This document shows, piece by piece, positions 1-10,772 of a stretch of 64,000 nucleotides of DNA (position 1 is its first letter; each line of letters begins with the position of its first letter). Source of the DNA: Cannabis sativa (taxonomy: Eukaryota; Streptophyta; Magnoliopsida; Rosales; Cannabaceae); NCBI RefSeq assembly GCF_029168945.1, contig NC_083602.1, positions 48,793,442-48,857,441 of the forward strand. The letters run 5' to 3'. The position numbers were made by a program, and so were the translations under genes. The notes beneath the pieces are model-generated. The model searched no databases. It had not been told where the DNA came from and saw only the letters and a list, made by a program, of their open reading frames with translations.

Positions 1-1010
1 TGCATGGTTATGTTATTCAGTAGTTTTCATATGTTGCATTTCCGGTGCCCGGTATTTTGGAACTCGGCGTTTGGCTCAGTAGAAATCACAACTTAGCATG
101 TTATTAGTTTGGGACGGGTTTTGGACATTGGGAATGTCGGGAATGGCCGGGAATTTAGAATTTCCCAAAAATACCCCTTTAGTATGATTTATGTGGTTTT
201 AGTGTGGAGGGGCAAAATGGTCTTTTTGCCCCAATGACTTTGTCTTTTAGTGACTTGATTAAATGGAAATAAATATTTATTTTATGTGTTTAATTGGCTG
301 AAATAAGGTTTATGTAATGGGGTTTAATTCACTTTATCAAAAAAATCTCTAAGTTTAAAAATTAGAAATATTGGAAAAGCTTTTTCTCTCTTTTCTCTCT
401 CTCTTTTTCGGCTGAAAGCTTGGGGTTCAAGGGCTGGATTTTCCTTCAATTTTCAAGCTAGTTTCATCCAATCTAAGTATTCTTCAAATCTTTGGTAAAG
501 TTTCTAAACTTTTCTTGTTGTAATTTCTTGAAAAAAATGATGAAAATGGAGATGCATGCATGATGTTTTGGTGTTGTTGCTGCTGGTTATTGTTGTTGTT
601 GTTTCTGTGATTATAGTGTTGAATTCAGTAGGTTTAATGAGATTGAATTGCATGCTTGAGTTCTTGTTCTAGTTGGTTAGATTTTTATGTGAAAAAGTTA
701 TGAATTTTTGAATGAAATGGTTCAATTTGTTGCTGTGAAGTTGCTGGATGTTCTTAGTTGTTTTCAGTGGGTTAGATATGCTAGTTTAAGTAGAATTAAG
801 CTAGTGGAATGCATGATTAGGTGGTTTTGCTCAAGTTTGAGTTTAGAACTCAAAGCTTGAGCTTTAATGGCAATTTGTGTATCTGTGATTTCTGGGTTAG
901 TTTGATGCCTTGGATTTGTTCTTTGGGGTATTTAGAGCAGGTCTGGAAGGTTTGGAATAAATTGGGTTTGATTTGGTTGAGTTAGGAATTTTTGAAAAAT
1001 TCCTGCGAGG

Positions 1011-1110
1011 AACCGGAATTCCGGTTGTGCAACCGGAATTCCGGATGAGGGTCCAGTAATTCCCAGAACCGGAATTCCAGTTGGGCAACCGGTCTGCCGG
1101 TTGGGGAATT
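1011..1110. repeat. Cluster of CCGGAATTCCGG palindromes in LTR E0
   Basis: Several perfect or near-perfect palindromes centred on GGAATTCC (the 14-mer ACCGGAATTCCGGT and relatives) lie within about 100 bp. The same cluster recurs in the other Tekay LTRs near 49722-49821, 54828-54928 and 58799-58890, with the same order but point variation. Confidence 0.8.
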
Positions 1111-1416
1111 TTCAGAACCCTAGTTTTCCTCGTTTTTATGTTTTAAGGGGTATTGCCATGCTTTTTATCGATTGCGAAACTTTTAGTTCCTAGTTTAAGT
1201 CCCCGGGAAGTGATTTAGCGTGTCACTTATCGCGTTGTGATTTTTATGGTTTAGGAGCCAGTAATCCGCCACTCAGCTTCAGTTCCAGTCAGGTTGACTG
1301 GCACACCTGAATTCGGAATCCAGGTAAGATTAGTATAACAGTATGCATATGTAGATTACATGTTTAGCGTGCATGTAGGAAGCCTATTAGATCACATTAG
1401 TTGTATGTTGGCTTCG

Positions 1417-1720
1417 AACCCTCCAACCCTGTCACGTCAGTACAGGCTGGAGTATGACCAGCAGCCGGAGTATGACCGGTTCGACCGATCAGGCTGACAT
1501 TTGGTTGGTGGTTCCGTGCTATTGACCTATCCCGTCGGTACAGGCTGGAGTATGACCAAGAATGAGAGTATGACCGGTTTGACCGATCAGGAGGATACTT
1601 GTCAATAGTACCGTCCCTGTGAACGTTCAAAACTCAGTACCATGTTGGACATGGCAGTAGTGGCTCAGTACCGTGTTGGACACGGCAGTAGCGGGACTCA
1701 GTATCCTGTTGGACACGGCA
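1417..1720. repeat. Subrepeats in LTR E0
   Basis: Two units contain CAGGCTGGAGTATGACC followed by a GTATGACCGGTT block and a CCGATCAGG block. They are followed by three units of about 30 bp with the core TGTTGGACATGGCAGTAG or close variants. The same two arrays occur in reverse complement in the other Tekay LTRs, with more copies of the first unit in E1. Confidence 0.75.
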
Positions 1721-2135
1721 GTTAGAATTATGTATGAGTATTATTATGCTTTTCTTACTGAGTCTGTCGATTAACAGTTTACGTTTATGTGTAGGTAAAG
1801 GCAAGGCTATAGCTGATGGACCGTGAGCGAGCTTATGAGATTGTACATGTCGGGGCGGTTAGGCCTGGAGCGTACGATCCTCGGGACAGCAAGGCTGATT
1901 TTTGTAACTGGTCGTTAGACGACCTTTATTTTATGTAACAGTTAAACAGTTAAAACTTTTTGTAAATAATTTTATAATCGAGATCCCGAGTCTTTTGTAA
2001 TATTGTTTTATAAGTTTAATTAAAAAGCAAAATTTTAATTAATCACATTTTTCCATAAACCTCGTTGATTAGCAACGAGCTGCACAGTACGTTTAAAAAT
2101 CACGTAATACGCCTATGGTAGTTAGGGTGTTACAT

Positions 2136-2966
2136 ATTGGGTCCCTGCCAACAGGAAAAGGAGGAGTAAAGTATGCAATAGTAGCAGTAGACTACTTCAC
2201 CAAATGGACGGAGGCTGAGCCTATGAAGACAATAACTGCTAAAAAAGCACTGGACTTTGTTATTAAAAACATAGTGTATCGATATGGCTTGCCTCACAAA
2301 ATAGTCTCTGACAATGGAAAGCAATTCGATTGTGAGGAATTTACTGATTTCTGGAACCAACACGGAGTAGTGAAAAGCTTCTCCGCGGTGGCCAGACCTC
2401 AAACAAACGGTCAAGCAGAAGCAGTCAATAAAATCCTAAAGGTCACCTTGAAGAAAAAGTTGCTGGCCTGCAAAAACAACTGACCTGAAGAGTTGCCAAG
2501 AGTGTTATGGGCCTACCGGACGACCCCCAGAACCACGACCGGCCACTCACCTTTTTCAATGGCGTACGGTTGTGAAGCGATGGTTCCGGTAGAAACGTTA
2601 TTCCCATCCCACAAGAGGACGACTTACGATCCAGCCACGAACCAAGCTTTGCTTCAAGAGGCTTTAGATCAAGTCGAAGAACTCCGGGATGAGTCTCAAA
2701 TACGGATGGCAGCTTATCAGAAGAAGGTTACCAAGTATTTTAACTCTAAGGTTAAAAACAGAAAATTTGCTATTGGGGATATGGTCTTAAGAAGAGTCTT
2801 CCCAGCCACCCAGGAACCCGGAGTGGGGGTACTTGGGCCAAATTGGGAAGGACCATATGAAATCGAGGACAAAATCGGCTCCGGCACTTACAAGCTAAAA
2901 AGAATGGATGAAACCATTGTGCCAAGGGCCTGGAATGCCGATCACCTCAGAAAATATTACCAATAG
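2136..2966 (+). pseudogene. Tat-type integrase, C-terminal pol fragment with nonsense codon
   Basis: The catalytic core of a Ty3/gypsy integrase is recognisable: LPTGKGG then VDYFTKW (first Asp), SDNGKQF (second Asp) and RPQTNGQAEAVNK (Glu), followed by VLWAYRTTPR and MAYGCEAMVP typical of plant Tat pol. The protein ends after HLRKYYQ, as usual in this lineage. The frame is closed at 2481-2483, where TGA replaces the tryptophan codon expected before PEELPR; the same frame continues to 2966. The upstream part of pol was separated by LTR E0. It is not functional as it stands. Confidence 0.85.
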
Positions 2967-3131
2967 CCAAAAATGTAACTTAGACTTTGTTTAAAGAGTT
3001 TGTACCGTCCAAATGTATGCCTCCTCCACATGTTGAATAAAACTGAGTGCCTTAAAAACAAAGTTTCTATGCCACTCAGGGGGGTACTAGGGTATACCGC
3101 ACAGATAGACAGAAAACAAACTAAGTAAAAT

Positions 3132-3287
3132 ATCCTGACCCGAAGGGCAGGTCAAAAAAAAAGAAAAGTATGCACAAAAATAAAAAGCATAAATATAAAA
3201 ATCCTGATCCAAAGGATGGGTCAAAAAAGAGAAATATGTGCGTCAAAAGAGATCACATATAAATATCTTAGCCCAAAGGGCAGGTCA
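3132..3287. repeat. Three short repeats in the pol-antisense gene spacer
   Basis: A motif close to ATCCTGACCCGAAGGGCAGG begins near 3132, 3201 and 3264, each time followed by A-rich filler, giving a period of 63-69 bp. The surrounding 2967-3464 spacer has no supported gene. Confidence 0.7.
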
Positions 3288-3464
3288 AAATATATACAAA
3301 TGGCCCGGGGACAGGCCTTAAAAATTGTCTCCCCTTTAAATAAAAAACAGCTACATAAATGTATTGTCTCAAAGTAGCTGTATGTAAATAAATATATATA
3401 AAAAGAAAAAATATATAAAAGAAGTGGGTGGAATTCTGGTTGTACTGGGTTAATCTGGAGCGGC

Positions 3465-6400
3465 TCAGTCAATGCGCGGAGGAAGGCGAGGTCCGATGCG
3501 CGCCTCTACCATGGCATCAAGCTTCTTCTTCTTCTCCCAAAATTTTGCAATCATTTCCTCAGGTTTGGGGTAGAAGGTAAGCTTGATATTTTGGTCGTTG
3601 GTAGACCAAGCCATGAAGACTCCATCATCGAAGCGCTTAGGGCACCGACCGCAGGAAACGGGAGAAAGAAGCTCAGCTCTTTTTGCCTTCTTGGAGGCTT
3701 GTTCCTTGAAGTGCCAGAGCTCCTTCAGCTCCACGGCTAGAGCGGCCCTGGACTCTAAGTTTGCTTGGTGAGTTTCCTCTAAGGATATCACCTTGGCAAC
3801 CATCTCGTCCAAGGCTTCCCTGGCCTCCCAGAGCTCCCGTTTGGCCTTTGCAGTGGCCTCACCCTCCGCCCTCAGCTCCTCTTGATGCTTGGCCTCCAGC
3901 CTGTCTCTCCGCAGGGCGTCATCCCGGATCATGGCCTCCGCCTGGGCTTCCCTCCGCTTGGCCTCCTCCTCATTGGCCTTGGCAGCAACCTCCCGGCGCT
4001 CAGCAGCCTCCTGGTAAAGCTGCCTCTCCGCAGTAAGATCCTGAAGGACCTTCCTGACTTCGTTCATGTCCCCAAAGTCAGACAGAACGAAGCCATGGTT
4101 GATTATGTTCTTGGAGAGGCGGCCAGCTTCAGCAGCAAGCTAAACAACAACGCAAGTGTAAGAAAGAATCTCCAAAAAGAATAAGGGGAAAAGCAAAATC
4201 ACGAAGCACTTACCACAGTGAGGGAGTGGCTGAGATCCTGGACCTGGAAGATGGAGTTCAGGGAGGCACAAGTAGCGAACCGCTTAGGCGCGCACCGGGT
4301 AAGCTGAGAAGCAAACTCGCCAGTCATCTCCGCGGCAAAGGGAGCCAAGGTGGGCCCAAGGAAGCGACAGAACCAGTCCAATAGGGGGTCCAAATTTAGG
4401 TCCCACGGATCATGGTACTCCGGGTTGTTGATGGTGTCTTGCACCTCAACCCGAAGAACCCTCTTAAGGGCTTCCACCTCAGCAAACCCCCGGGAGTATT
4501 CATCCATGGCATAGTTATGCTTGGCTATCCGGAGCTCCTGCCTCGCCTCGTCTCCAGGAACCGGAGTCAGCACAATGTTGGGAGGGGCAGTATGCTCTTC
4601 CATGGGAGAGACCCCACCATCAAGACCGCGGGCCGGAGTATCAGCTCTCCGAGGTCGCTTGGGCTCTTCCTTGGCAATCATTTTGCCCTTACGCTTGCGA
4701 ATCAGAGCAATTTCTTGCTCTTCTTCACCTTCTTCAACTTCCTCAGGAAGAGCCCGGAGCCCTCCTGCACCTTCTTTAACTTCCTCAGAAAAGCCCCATT
4801 GCTTTTCTTGACTTTCTCCCGGCAGCACCTCCTCGTCATCCACTAAATCAATAGTGTCGGGGGGAGCGCTGGAAGAAATCTTTAGAGCAGGGGCCATCGG
4901 GGAAGAAGTAAAGGCAGGAGGAGCCTCAGGAGTGTGAACCCCAGCAAGCTGATCCAAGATGGCGTCCATGGAGATACCTGTTACAACAAAAGAAAGCAAG
5001 TGTTAGAACATCCGTGGGAAACCACCAACACAAGATATGGCAAATAAGCTAGTCCTACCCTGACTCTCTAATTCGGCCCTAGCAAAGTTCCGAATTTTTA
5101 TGCTGGCAGCATCATCTCCGAGATAGCTGTCCGAAGGCCGGAACCAGCTGGATGTAATGTAAGCTGAAGGACCTAAGGGAACAGGCTCCGGAGGACCAGA
5201 ACCCATCCGGGACCGACCTAGGAAATCTCCTAAGTTTGAAAAATAAAATTCCTTCAAATGATCTCCCCACCGGGTCGAGGGCATCCTAAACCTATACAGA
5301 CGCTCGTCGAACCCTACGGGCCTAAGACTGGCATACTCGCCAACGGAAGGAACATAATGAACTACCAAAGGAGACTTACCGCCGGCGCCGGAAGTGCTGG
5401 CACCAGGAGCCCCAACGGTCGGCTCTGGAACCAAAGGCTGTGGCCTGGGAGCCCTTCTCTCCGTCGAATCCCCAAGGTGAAGGGGCTTCCCAGAAATCGC
5501 CTGACTCCTTCTCTCCACCGAGCTCCCCACGAGGAGCGTCCTCCCGGAAGCCGCCTGGGCCTTAGAGTACGCCTTCTCCTGGGCCTTCCGGTAGAGATAC
5601 TCCTGGTATTTCTTCTCTGCCGTGGCGATGATCTCGTCCCGGAAGGTCTTCTCCGCGACCGGCGCCCTCACATTGGGACAGATGACCCGGGAAAGGTTAG
5701 AGTCCTCCACGGATTGATGCGGAAGGATGAGTTTTGCCTTCCTGCAGTTCTCCGTAGTGACCAGACCCCCGACGTCAAGATCGGCCCGGTCGTAAGAGGC
5801 AAAGGCCTGGGCTCTCCGAAGAAAGGCCTGAGTAGGTGCAGTCCGTTCATATGGAGGAATCCTCACCCACTCAGTAAGGAGCTCCGGATGGTCCACTGCC
5901 CTGAATCGGGAGGAGAAGAAAAAGCGAGGGCGATACTCCTTAACGTGAGTCTGCCTGTTATACGGGACCACCCCTTCATTAGCAGGGTGGGCCCGGAACC
6001 CATAAAAATCGTCCTTAAGTTTGTCCCTCTTCTTGGGGACGGAAACAAGTTCATAAAAATACAAAATTTTCGCCGGGCGGGGGGATCCCCATCCTCGGGC
6101 GGCATAAAAAATAAATAAGCCTGAAAGCAGGCGGTATGCTTGGGGAATAAGTTGGTATGGCGCAAGGCTGACAAAAACTAGAAAATTAACAAAGTAGTCC
6201 TGAAGAGGAAGCATGGCCCCAGCCATCAGGTGCGTTTGGCTCCAGGCCCCGAAGCTGCCGTAGTTGTGGTTGGGCGTCTCCGCGTCGCGAGGTGGCCGAT
6301 GGTAGGTCCCTGAGGTGGAAGGCTTGATTCCAGCAACCTCCACAATGTTCTCCAATTGGTGGGGACAGGTCAAGGTGGAATAAAGCTCAGCCGCTTCCCA

Positions 6401-6514
6401 TCCGGTCGCCCGGGACTTATACCCCTCCTGGGCAACGGGTCCCAGGGAGACCTCCTCAAGGGTAGCCATGCGCTTACCACTTTTCTTTGATGACTTTGAG
6501 CCAGAAGCAGACAT
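3465..6514 (-). CDS. Spliced antisense gene of the Tat element (putative gypsy-type transposon protein)
   Basis: Proposed coding exons on the minus strand are 6514-5059, 4977-4214 and 4139-3465, giving about 964 residues. Intron 1 (5058-4978, 81 bp) starts GTAGGA and ends ACAG, splitting a Gly codon. Intron 2 (4213-4140, 74 bp) starts with the ideal donor GTAAGT and ends TTTAG between codons. All three exons join in frame. Residues 1-485 resemble the plant 'putative gypsy type transposon' domain (Pfam Transposase_28): a region with GLFIFYAARGWGSP, then YFYELVSVPKK. The middle is acidic and low-complexity, with a basic patch. Residues about 765-895 are a Glu/Ala/Arg-rich predicted coiled coil. 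The start ATG at 6514 begins MSASGSKSSKKSGKRM; an upstream in-frame ATG at 6565 lies within the proposed 5' intron. Function is not established for this family. No in-frame stop interrupts the model. Confidence 0.7.
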
Positions 6515-6523
6515 TTTTCTATT

Positions 6524-6975
6524 CTGTAAAAAGAGTAAGATTCCAGCAGTTAGGCCCCATACCAAACCCTTAAATAAGAAAAAGGGAATGGGGGTCCCCT
6601 AACCGCTGGAAAGAGGCCCCCTCCGGACACGTGTCACACAGGAAACCCTGGAAGGATTCCCTGGACAAGTGTCGGGTGCAGTAAATTCATAGAAGACGAC
6701 TTTACGCGATAAAGAAAACAGAAAGAAAAGAGTCTGTCCTATGCCCTAAGCAACCATTATACGAAGAACGTATGGCCTTCTACAAAGAAAATACACAATA
6801 ACAACAGAGGCGTGACAATAGCAATCCTATCACTAGAGCAGTAAACTCAAACATACTATATGAAGGATTTAAACACTTGCATGCCTAGAAATCTCGAATG
6901 CAAACCCAGAAAAGAACAAACAGATAAGTAATAGCATGCCATTCAATAATAAAGCAAAGGATGCAAAAAACTTAC
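6524..6975 (-). other. Probable 5' UTR intron of the antisense gene
   Basis: On the minus strand a perfect donor GTAAGT starts at 6975, and a pyrimidine-rich acceptor (CTCTTTTTACAG) ends at 6524, ten bases before the start ATG. The 452-bp interval is AT-rich with no long frame. Inference from splice signals only. Confidence 0.5.
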
Positions 6976-7170
6976 AATGAAGTGTTGAACTGGAGGTCCT
7001 GCTGCGAGTCGAGTAAAGACAAGAAGGACTGGTAGCAACGAGCGAAGAAGAACTGGGAAAATCGCAAAGTGTTTAAAGGCCTTGTTCTAGGTCTGAGAAT
7101 TTTCTCTCTAGGAAATTTGAGCAAAGTTGGCAAGAAATGGGAAGTAACCGAAATGAAGAAAAGGTGGTGG

Positions 7171-7178
7171 CTTTTATA
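7171..7178 (-). promoter_or_regulatory. TATA box for the antisense gene
   Basis: The minus strand reads CCTATAAAAGCC here, a near-consensus plant TATA box. A start site about 30 bp downstream (about 7145) would give a short untranslated exon ending at the 6975 donor. The box lies inside the element, separate from the sense promoter of the LTR. Confidence 0.5.
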
Positions 7179-7494
7179 GGCGAAAATGCATGAGGAACAG
7201 GCGTCATCACCTACCAATCGAACGGTGAGGGAAGCGCACGATTCAAATGCTCGAAGATCAACGGGCCAGATTGATTTACAATAAAGGCGGTGGAAACGCT
7301 TGAGTATCCGTCTGACACCATTAATGCGTCGTATCAATCAATGGGCGTAAAACGAATCGACCTCTGCAAAAAGTGAATCGCTGCATTAAAAGCCATCATT
7401 AAATACACCCTCACGCGCTCAAAGCTCGTGCCAGGAAACCGAGGAGTCAACCGGAGGCACTTGAACAAGCCATGTTTCATTTTTCAAATAAACA

Positions 7495-7510
7495 AGGCTT
7501 GGGGGGTAAA
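7495..7510 (+). promoter_or_regulatory. Polypurine tract of the Tat element
   Basis: GGCTTGGGGGGTAAA directly precedes the TGTTG start of the 3' LTR, the position where plus-strand DNA synthesis is primed during reverse transcription. Confidence 0.6.
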
Positions 7511-8289
7511 TGTTGCCCCTAATTTTTCCCAATATACGTGGACCAATCAGACAGGGACATGTGGATCAAGCAATTCACAATATTTTCTAAGTCTTTATGC
7601 CATAAGGTAACGTCCCGGACGTAGGTCCCGGAGAAGGCACATGGAACTCAATATGCTCCAGGAAGCTCATATAACGCTAAGGCATTTCCGCGAGGTGTCA
7701 GGTTTCTCCTGAGCAATCAAGTCGCATTAAATGCCGCATGGGAGGAAGCGTGTTGGGACTGCTACACGCAATAAAGTCTGATGGCACAACCTCCAACCAG
7801 CAGCGCCACAGTAATGATCATTTAAGTCTAGCGACGGCTACACTGTGAAGAGTCACGTCAATCAAAAGGCAAAAAGGACATTCCACATAAAAACCCTACA
7901 GCACCTAGGGATTTGACCATGCATTATCCATGGTATATTCATTGGGAATACCCAACTTTATAGATACTTACAGATACACTTGTAAGGACAATTCTAGGGA
8001 TTACCCCACCAAAAACACTATAAATACCCCCTCAAAGCTCAGTAAATGGGATCGAGAATCTTGGGCTGCATATGAGCAAGTAGAGTAAATACTCACCAAG
8101 AACATTCTCTGTATTTATAAGTGTGAATCTCTCCCAAGTATATTCTATGTATTAAATACATCCATAAATAAAAAAGACTCGTGGACTAAGGCTCATTAAC
8201 GCCCCAACCACGTAAAAATCCTTCTCTCACTTTCTTACAGCTTAATAATTTTATAATATTTTATTAGTTGCCGAAAATCTCGGTCAACA
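7511..8289 (+). mobile_element. 3' LTR of the Tat element
   Basis: It begins TGTTGCCCC and ends CGGTCAACA, so it has TG...CA termini and is 779 bp long. A TATA-like ACTATAAATACC lies near 8018, and ATAAATAAA polyadenylation-type signals lie near 8164. The right boundary is confirmed by comparison with 21781-21800, where the copia sequence GGAACCATGAG runs on uninterrupted. Confidence 0.7.
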
Positions 8290-9548
8290 GGAACCATGAG
8301 TTAAAATCAGATCATTGGATCTGTCAACAAGTTAACCATGGCTATTTGCAATCAAGCAATAATAGGTTTTAAAAACTTACATACAAGCTAAAACACATAC
8401 TCCTACAACAAGATGAATTGGATAGTTGGATGTAGGATTTATTTAATTTTAAAATTATTATTTTCGAAAAAAATATTTAAAATAAAAAAAAATATATTTC
8501 GGTTTTTAAAATAAAATAATAAATAAAAAAAAATTAAAGCTAAACCTACAATTTTTGAAAAATTAGATTTCAACTAACCTAAATATCATTTCAAAAATAA
8601 TTGCTAACTACCTTTTAAATTTTTAAAATTATTTTATAAATTAAATATAAAAAAAAAAATAAAAAAATATTTTTCAGATTTTATAATCTAATTTGAATAA
8701 AATAACAAAAATTTAAAAAATTAGCAAAATATCTTATTTCTATTTAAAATTACATGATTATAATAATCTTATTTTAAATTTAAATAAGGTCAAATATTAA
8801 AAAAAATTAATTTAAAAAATATTTAATATCTGACCTTTAAATTTAAAAGATAAGATAAAACAATCAAATTTAAAAATAAGATATAAAATCAAGCAAAAAG
8901 ATAGATATTTACTTGTTTTCAAATTCAAATTACACTAATATCTAAAATTAAATTTAAAAAATTAAAATTAATTTATTTCTGATATTAGATTTGAAAATTG
9001 AAAAGTAAAAATCAAAATATAAAACTACACAAAAAATCGGAAGTTAATTCCATGAAATAGCATGAAAAAACGAAAAAAAAAAAAACGAAAAAATTGCGAG
9101 CTATACGGAAAGTATGCATTGCATACTGTCCGCGCGCGCATCAGGGTGCTTGACCGAGAAAAGCCGGTGCAGGAGGCTGCATGCAGCCTATTCTGTGCGC
9201 GGACGCCTCAGTTTCAGACAAGATTTTGTCTGTGCGTGTGCTGTCCGAGAGACAAGCGCTCGTGCGCGCGCGTGGGTAGATGCACGACTCCTGATATTTT
9301 TCGAAAATTCAAAAAAATTATAACTAATTCAAATTAAATCGAAATTGAGTTCTGTACAAAAGTAAATTGCTTAATTTATTCCATACTATCCAATAAAAAT
9401 AATTCCAGAAACAGATATTCAATTATTTTTCACGAAAATTCACAAACATCAATCAATCATCAAACAACACTCAAAACAACATGATACCATCCAAAACACA
9501 AACAAATCGTTTTAAGTCCAAATTTCTTGCAAGAAAATCAATTACCAA
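8290..9548 (-). mobile_element. Ty1/copia leader region (copy M1), noncoding
   Basis: It is homologous to 21781-23065 and to the plus copies at 32645-33900 and 45413-46850. It is very AT-rich with no supported coding frame, apart from a GC-rich island at about 9110-9290. Its left end is cut by the Tat element. Confidence 0.7.
9174..9189. repeat. 16-bp palindrome in copia leader (M1)
   Basis: AGGCTGCATGCAGCCT is a perfect palindrome about 365 bp from the primer-binding site, inside a GC-rich island. Related palindromes occur at the same place in the other copies. Confidence 0.75.
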
Positions 9549-9561
9549 GGCTCTGAGGCCA
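9549..9561 (-). promoter_or_regulatory. Variant tRNA primer-binding site (M1)
   Basis: The minus strand reads TGGCCTCAGAGCC, two bases after the LTR. The normal initiator-Met site, present in the plus copies, is TGGTATCAGAGCC. Confidence 0.7.
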
Positions 9562-9563
9562 GT

Positions 9564-10772
9564 TGTTGGAAATTATTTTACCAGGATCTTAGATCTACTC
9601 ACAAGTATGTTGATTAACAACCTAAATATGAACTTCTAAAACGATTATGAAATAAAAACGTATAAAGTATTAGAAACCTTACATTGGGTGCAGCGGAATA
9701 AAATATCTCCTTCCGTTCAGATCTCTAACCCTTTTATCCTTTCTGTCGCAGAGTATTATCAAGATCTGAACCTGGATCTCTTTCTCTCCTTCTTTAGTGC
9801 TGAAACTCCTTCTTATTGAATGTCTTTCTTCACGATCCTCCTCACTGTGATTGAGGTATCACTTGCTGTGTGTGGGCACTACTCTAATCACTAAGTGGTT
9901 CGAAATTTCAAGGAAGAAGAAGAGCAAGGAGTGGCGGCTAGGGTTTAGAAAGAGAAGGCTAAGGTTTTTCTCTGAAGGAAAAGTGTAATTTTCCTGAAGC
10001 CTTCACTATCTATTTATAGCATTCCACTAGGGTTCGGTTTGAATTATTTGGCATTAAAATAATGAAAATATTATATGATAAAGCCTATAAAAGTGGTCGG
10101 CCTAGGCAATATGGATTTGGGCCTCACTTTTTGCAATTTTTGCAGTTTTATTATTTCTGCATCTCATTTTCTCAAAAACACCAATTTTCTAATTCAACAA
10201 TTTAAATGCCAATTCTAACTATTTAATAACTATAAATAATTATTAAATAATATTGGCATTTATCATATTTATTAATTGAACCATACAAAGTATCATAATT
10301 AACAAATATGCCCCTAAAACTCTTTCTTTACAATTTCGCCCTTACTTAGTGAAAAATTCACAAATAGACATAGTCTAATTTGAGAATTATAATTGATTAA
10401 TCAAAACCAATTATATGAGTCTTACAAGCAATATTATCTCAACTAGTGGGGGGGGGCGGGGACCATGGGTCTATATAACCGAGCTTCCAATAAGCAGATC
10501 AAGAATTTATAACCTAAATTCACTGACTTATTAATTCTTCGTTGAATCCACGCATAGAACTTAGAATTGCACTCTCAGTATATAGAATGCTCTATATGTT
10601 CCACCATATAGACACATCATTAGTTATCCATTGTTATAATCCTAATTTGAGCAATTGATAACATTAACCAAAACATACACAAATGAATGAAAAATACTTC
10701 TGTTTCTTTATTGATGTTGAATAAAATGGATTACATTGAAATGGAGTTTTATTTAGGGCATAAAACCCAACA
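9564..10772 (-). mobile_element. Ty1/copia 5' LTR (copy M1), internally shortened
   Basis: On the minus strand it starts TGTTGGGTTTTATGCCC at 10772 and ends CCAACA at 9564. At 1209 bp it lacks about 700 bp relative to related LTRs; the break is near 10660. The TGTTGG...TTATGCCC start and long LTR resemble the Angela/BARE lineage. The right flank is GTAGA, inside an old Tat gag. Confidence 0.8.

Larger units (their letters stand above)
1..2134 (+). mobile_element. Tekay-type Ty3/gypsy LTR E0, left end cut by window
   Basis: This is a plus-oriented copy of the LTR seen reversed at 48570-50918, 53792-56038, 57764-60001 and 63247-64000. Its right end reads GGGTGTTACA at 2134, the complement of the TGTAACACCC edge of those copies. 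Compared with the 2238-bp solo LTR E3, about 110 bases are missing before base 1. It lands inside the integrase of a Tat-lineage element, whose reading frame resumes at 2136. The right flank is TATTG, a candidate 5-bp target duplication; the left partner lies outside the window, so whether this is a solo LTR or the end of a full element cannot be decided. No coding region is supported in it. Confidence 0.85.
2135..8289 (+). mobile_element. Tat-lineage Ty3/gypsy element, 3' half
   Basis: In order it holds the integrase end of pol, a spacer with short tandem repeats, a long antisense gene, a purine-rich tract and a 779-bp 3' LTR. A gene on the opposite strand between pol and the 3' LTR is a known trait of Tat-lineage elements such as Grande and RIRE2. 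The 5' part is separated by LTR E0 and lies beyond the window. The element is inserted in a minus-strand copia leader: the sequence after 8289 continues as in the uninterrupted copy at about 21781. Confidence 0.8.

Noticed and set aside
5258..6118. 286-codon plus-strand frame opposite the antisense gene
   Set aside because: It is a shadow of exon 1: no domain is recognisable, while the minus strand has splice sites and a known domain.
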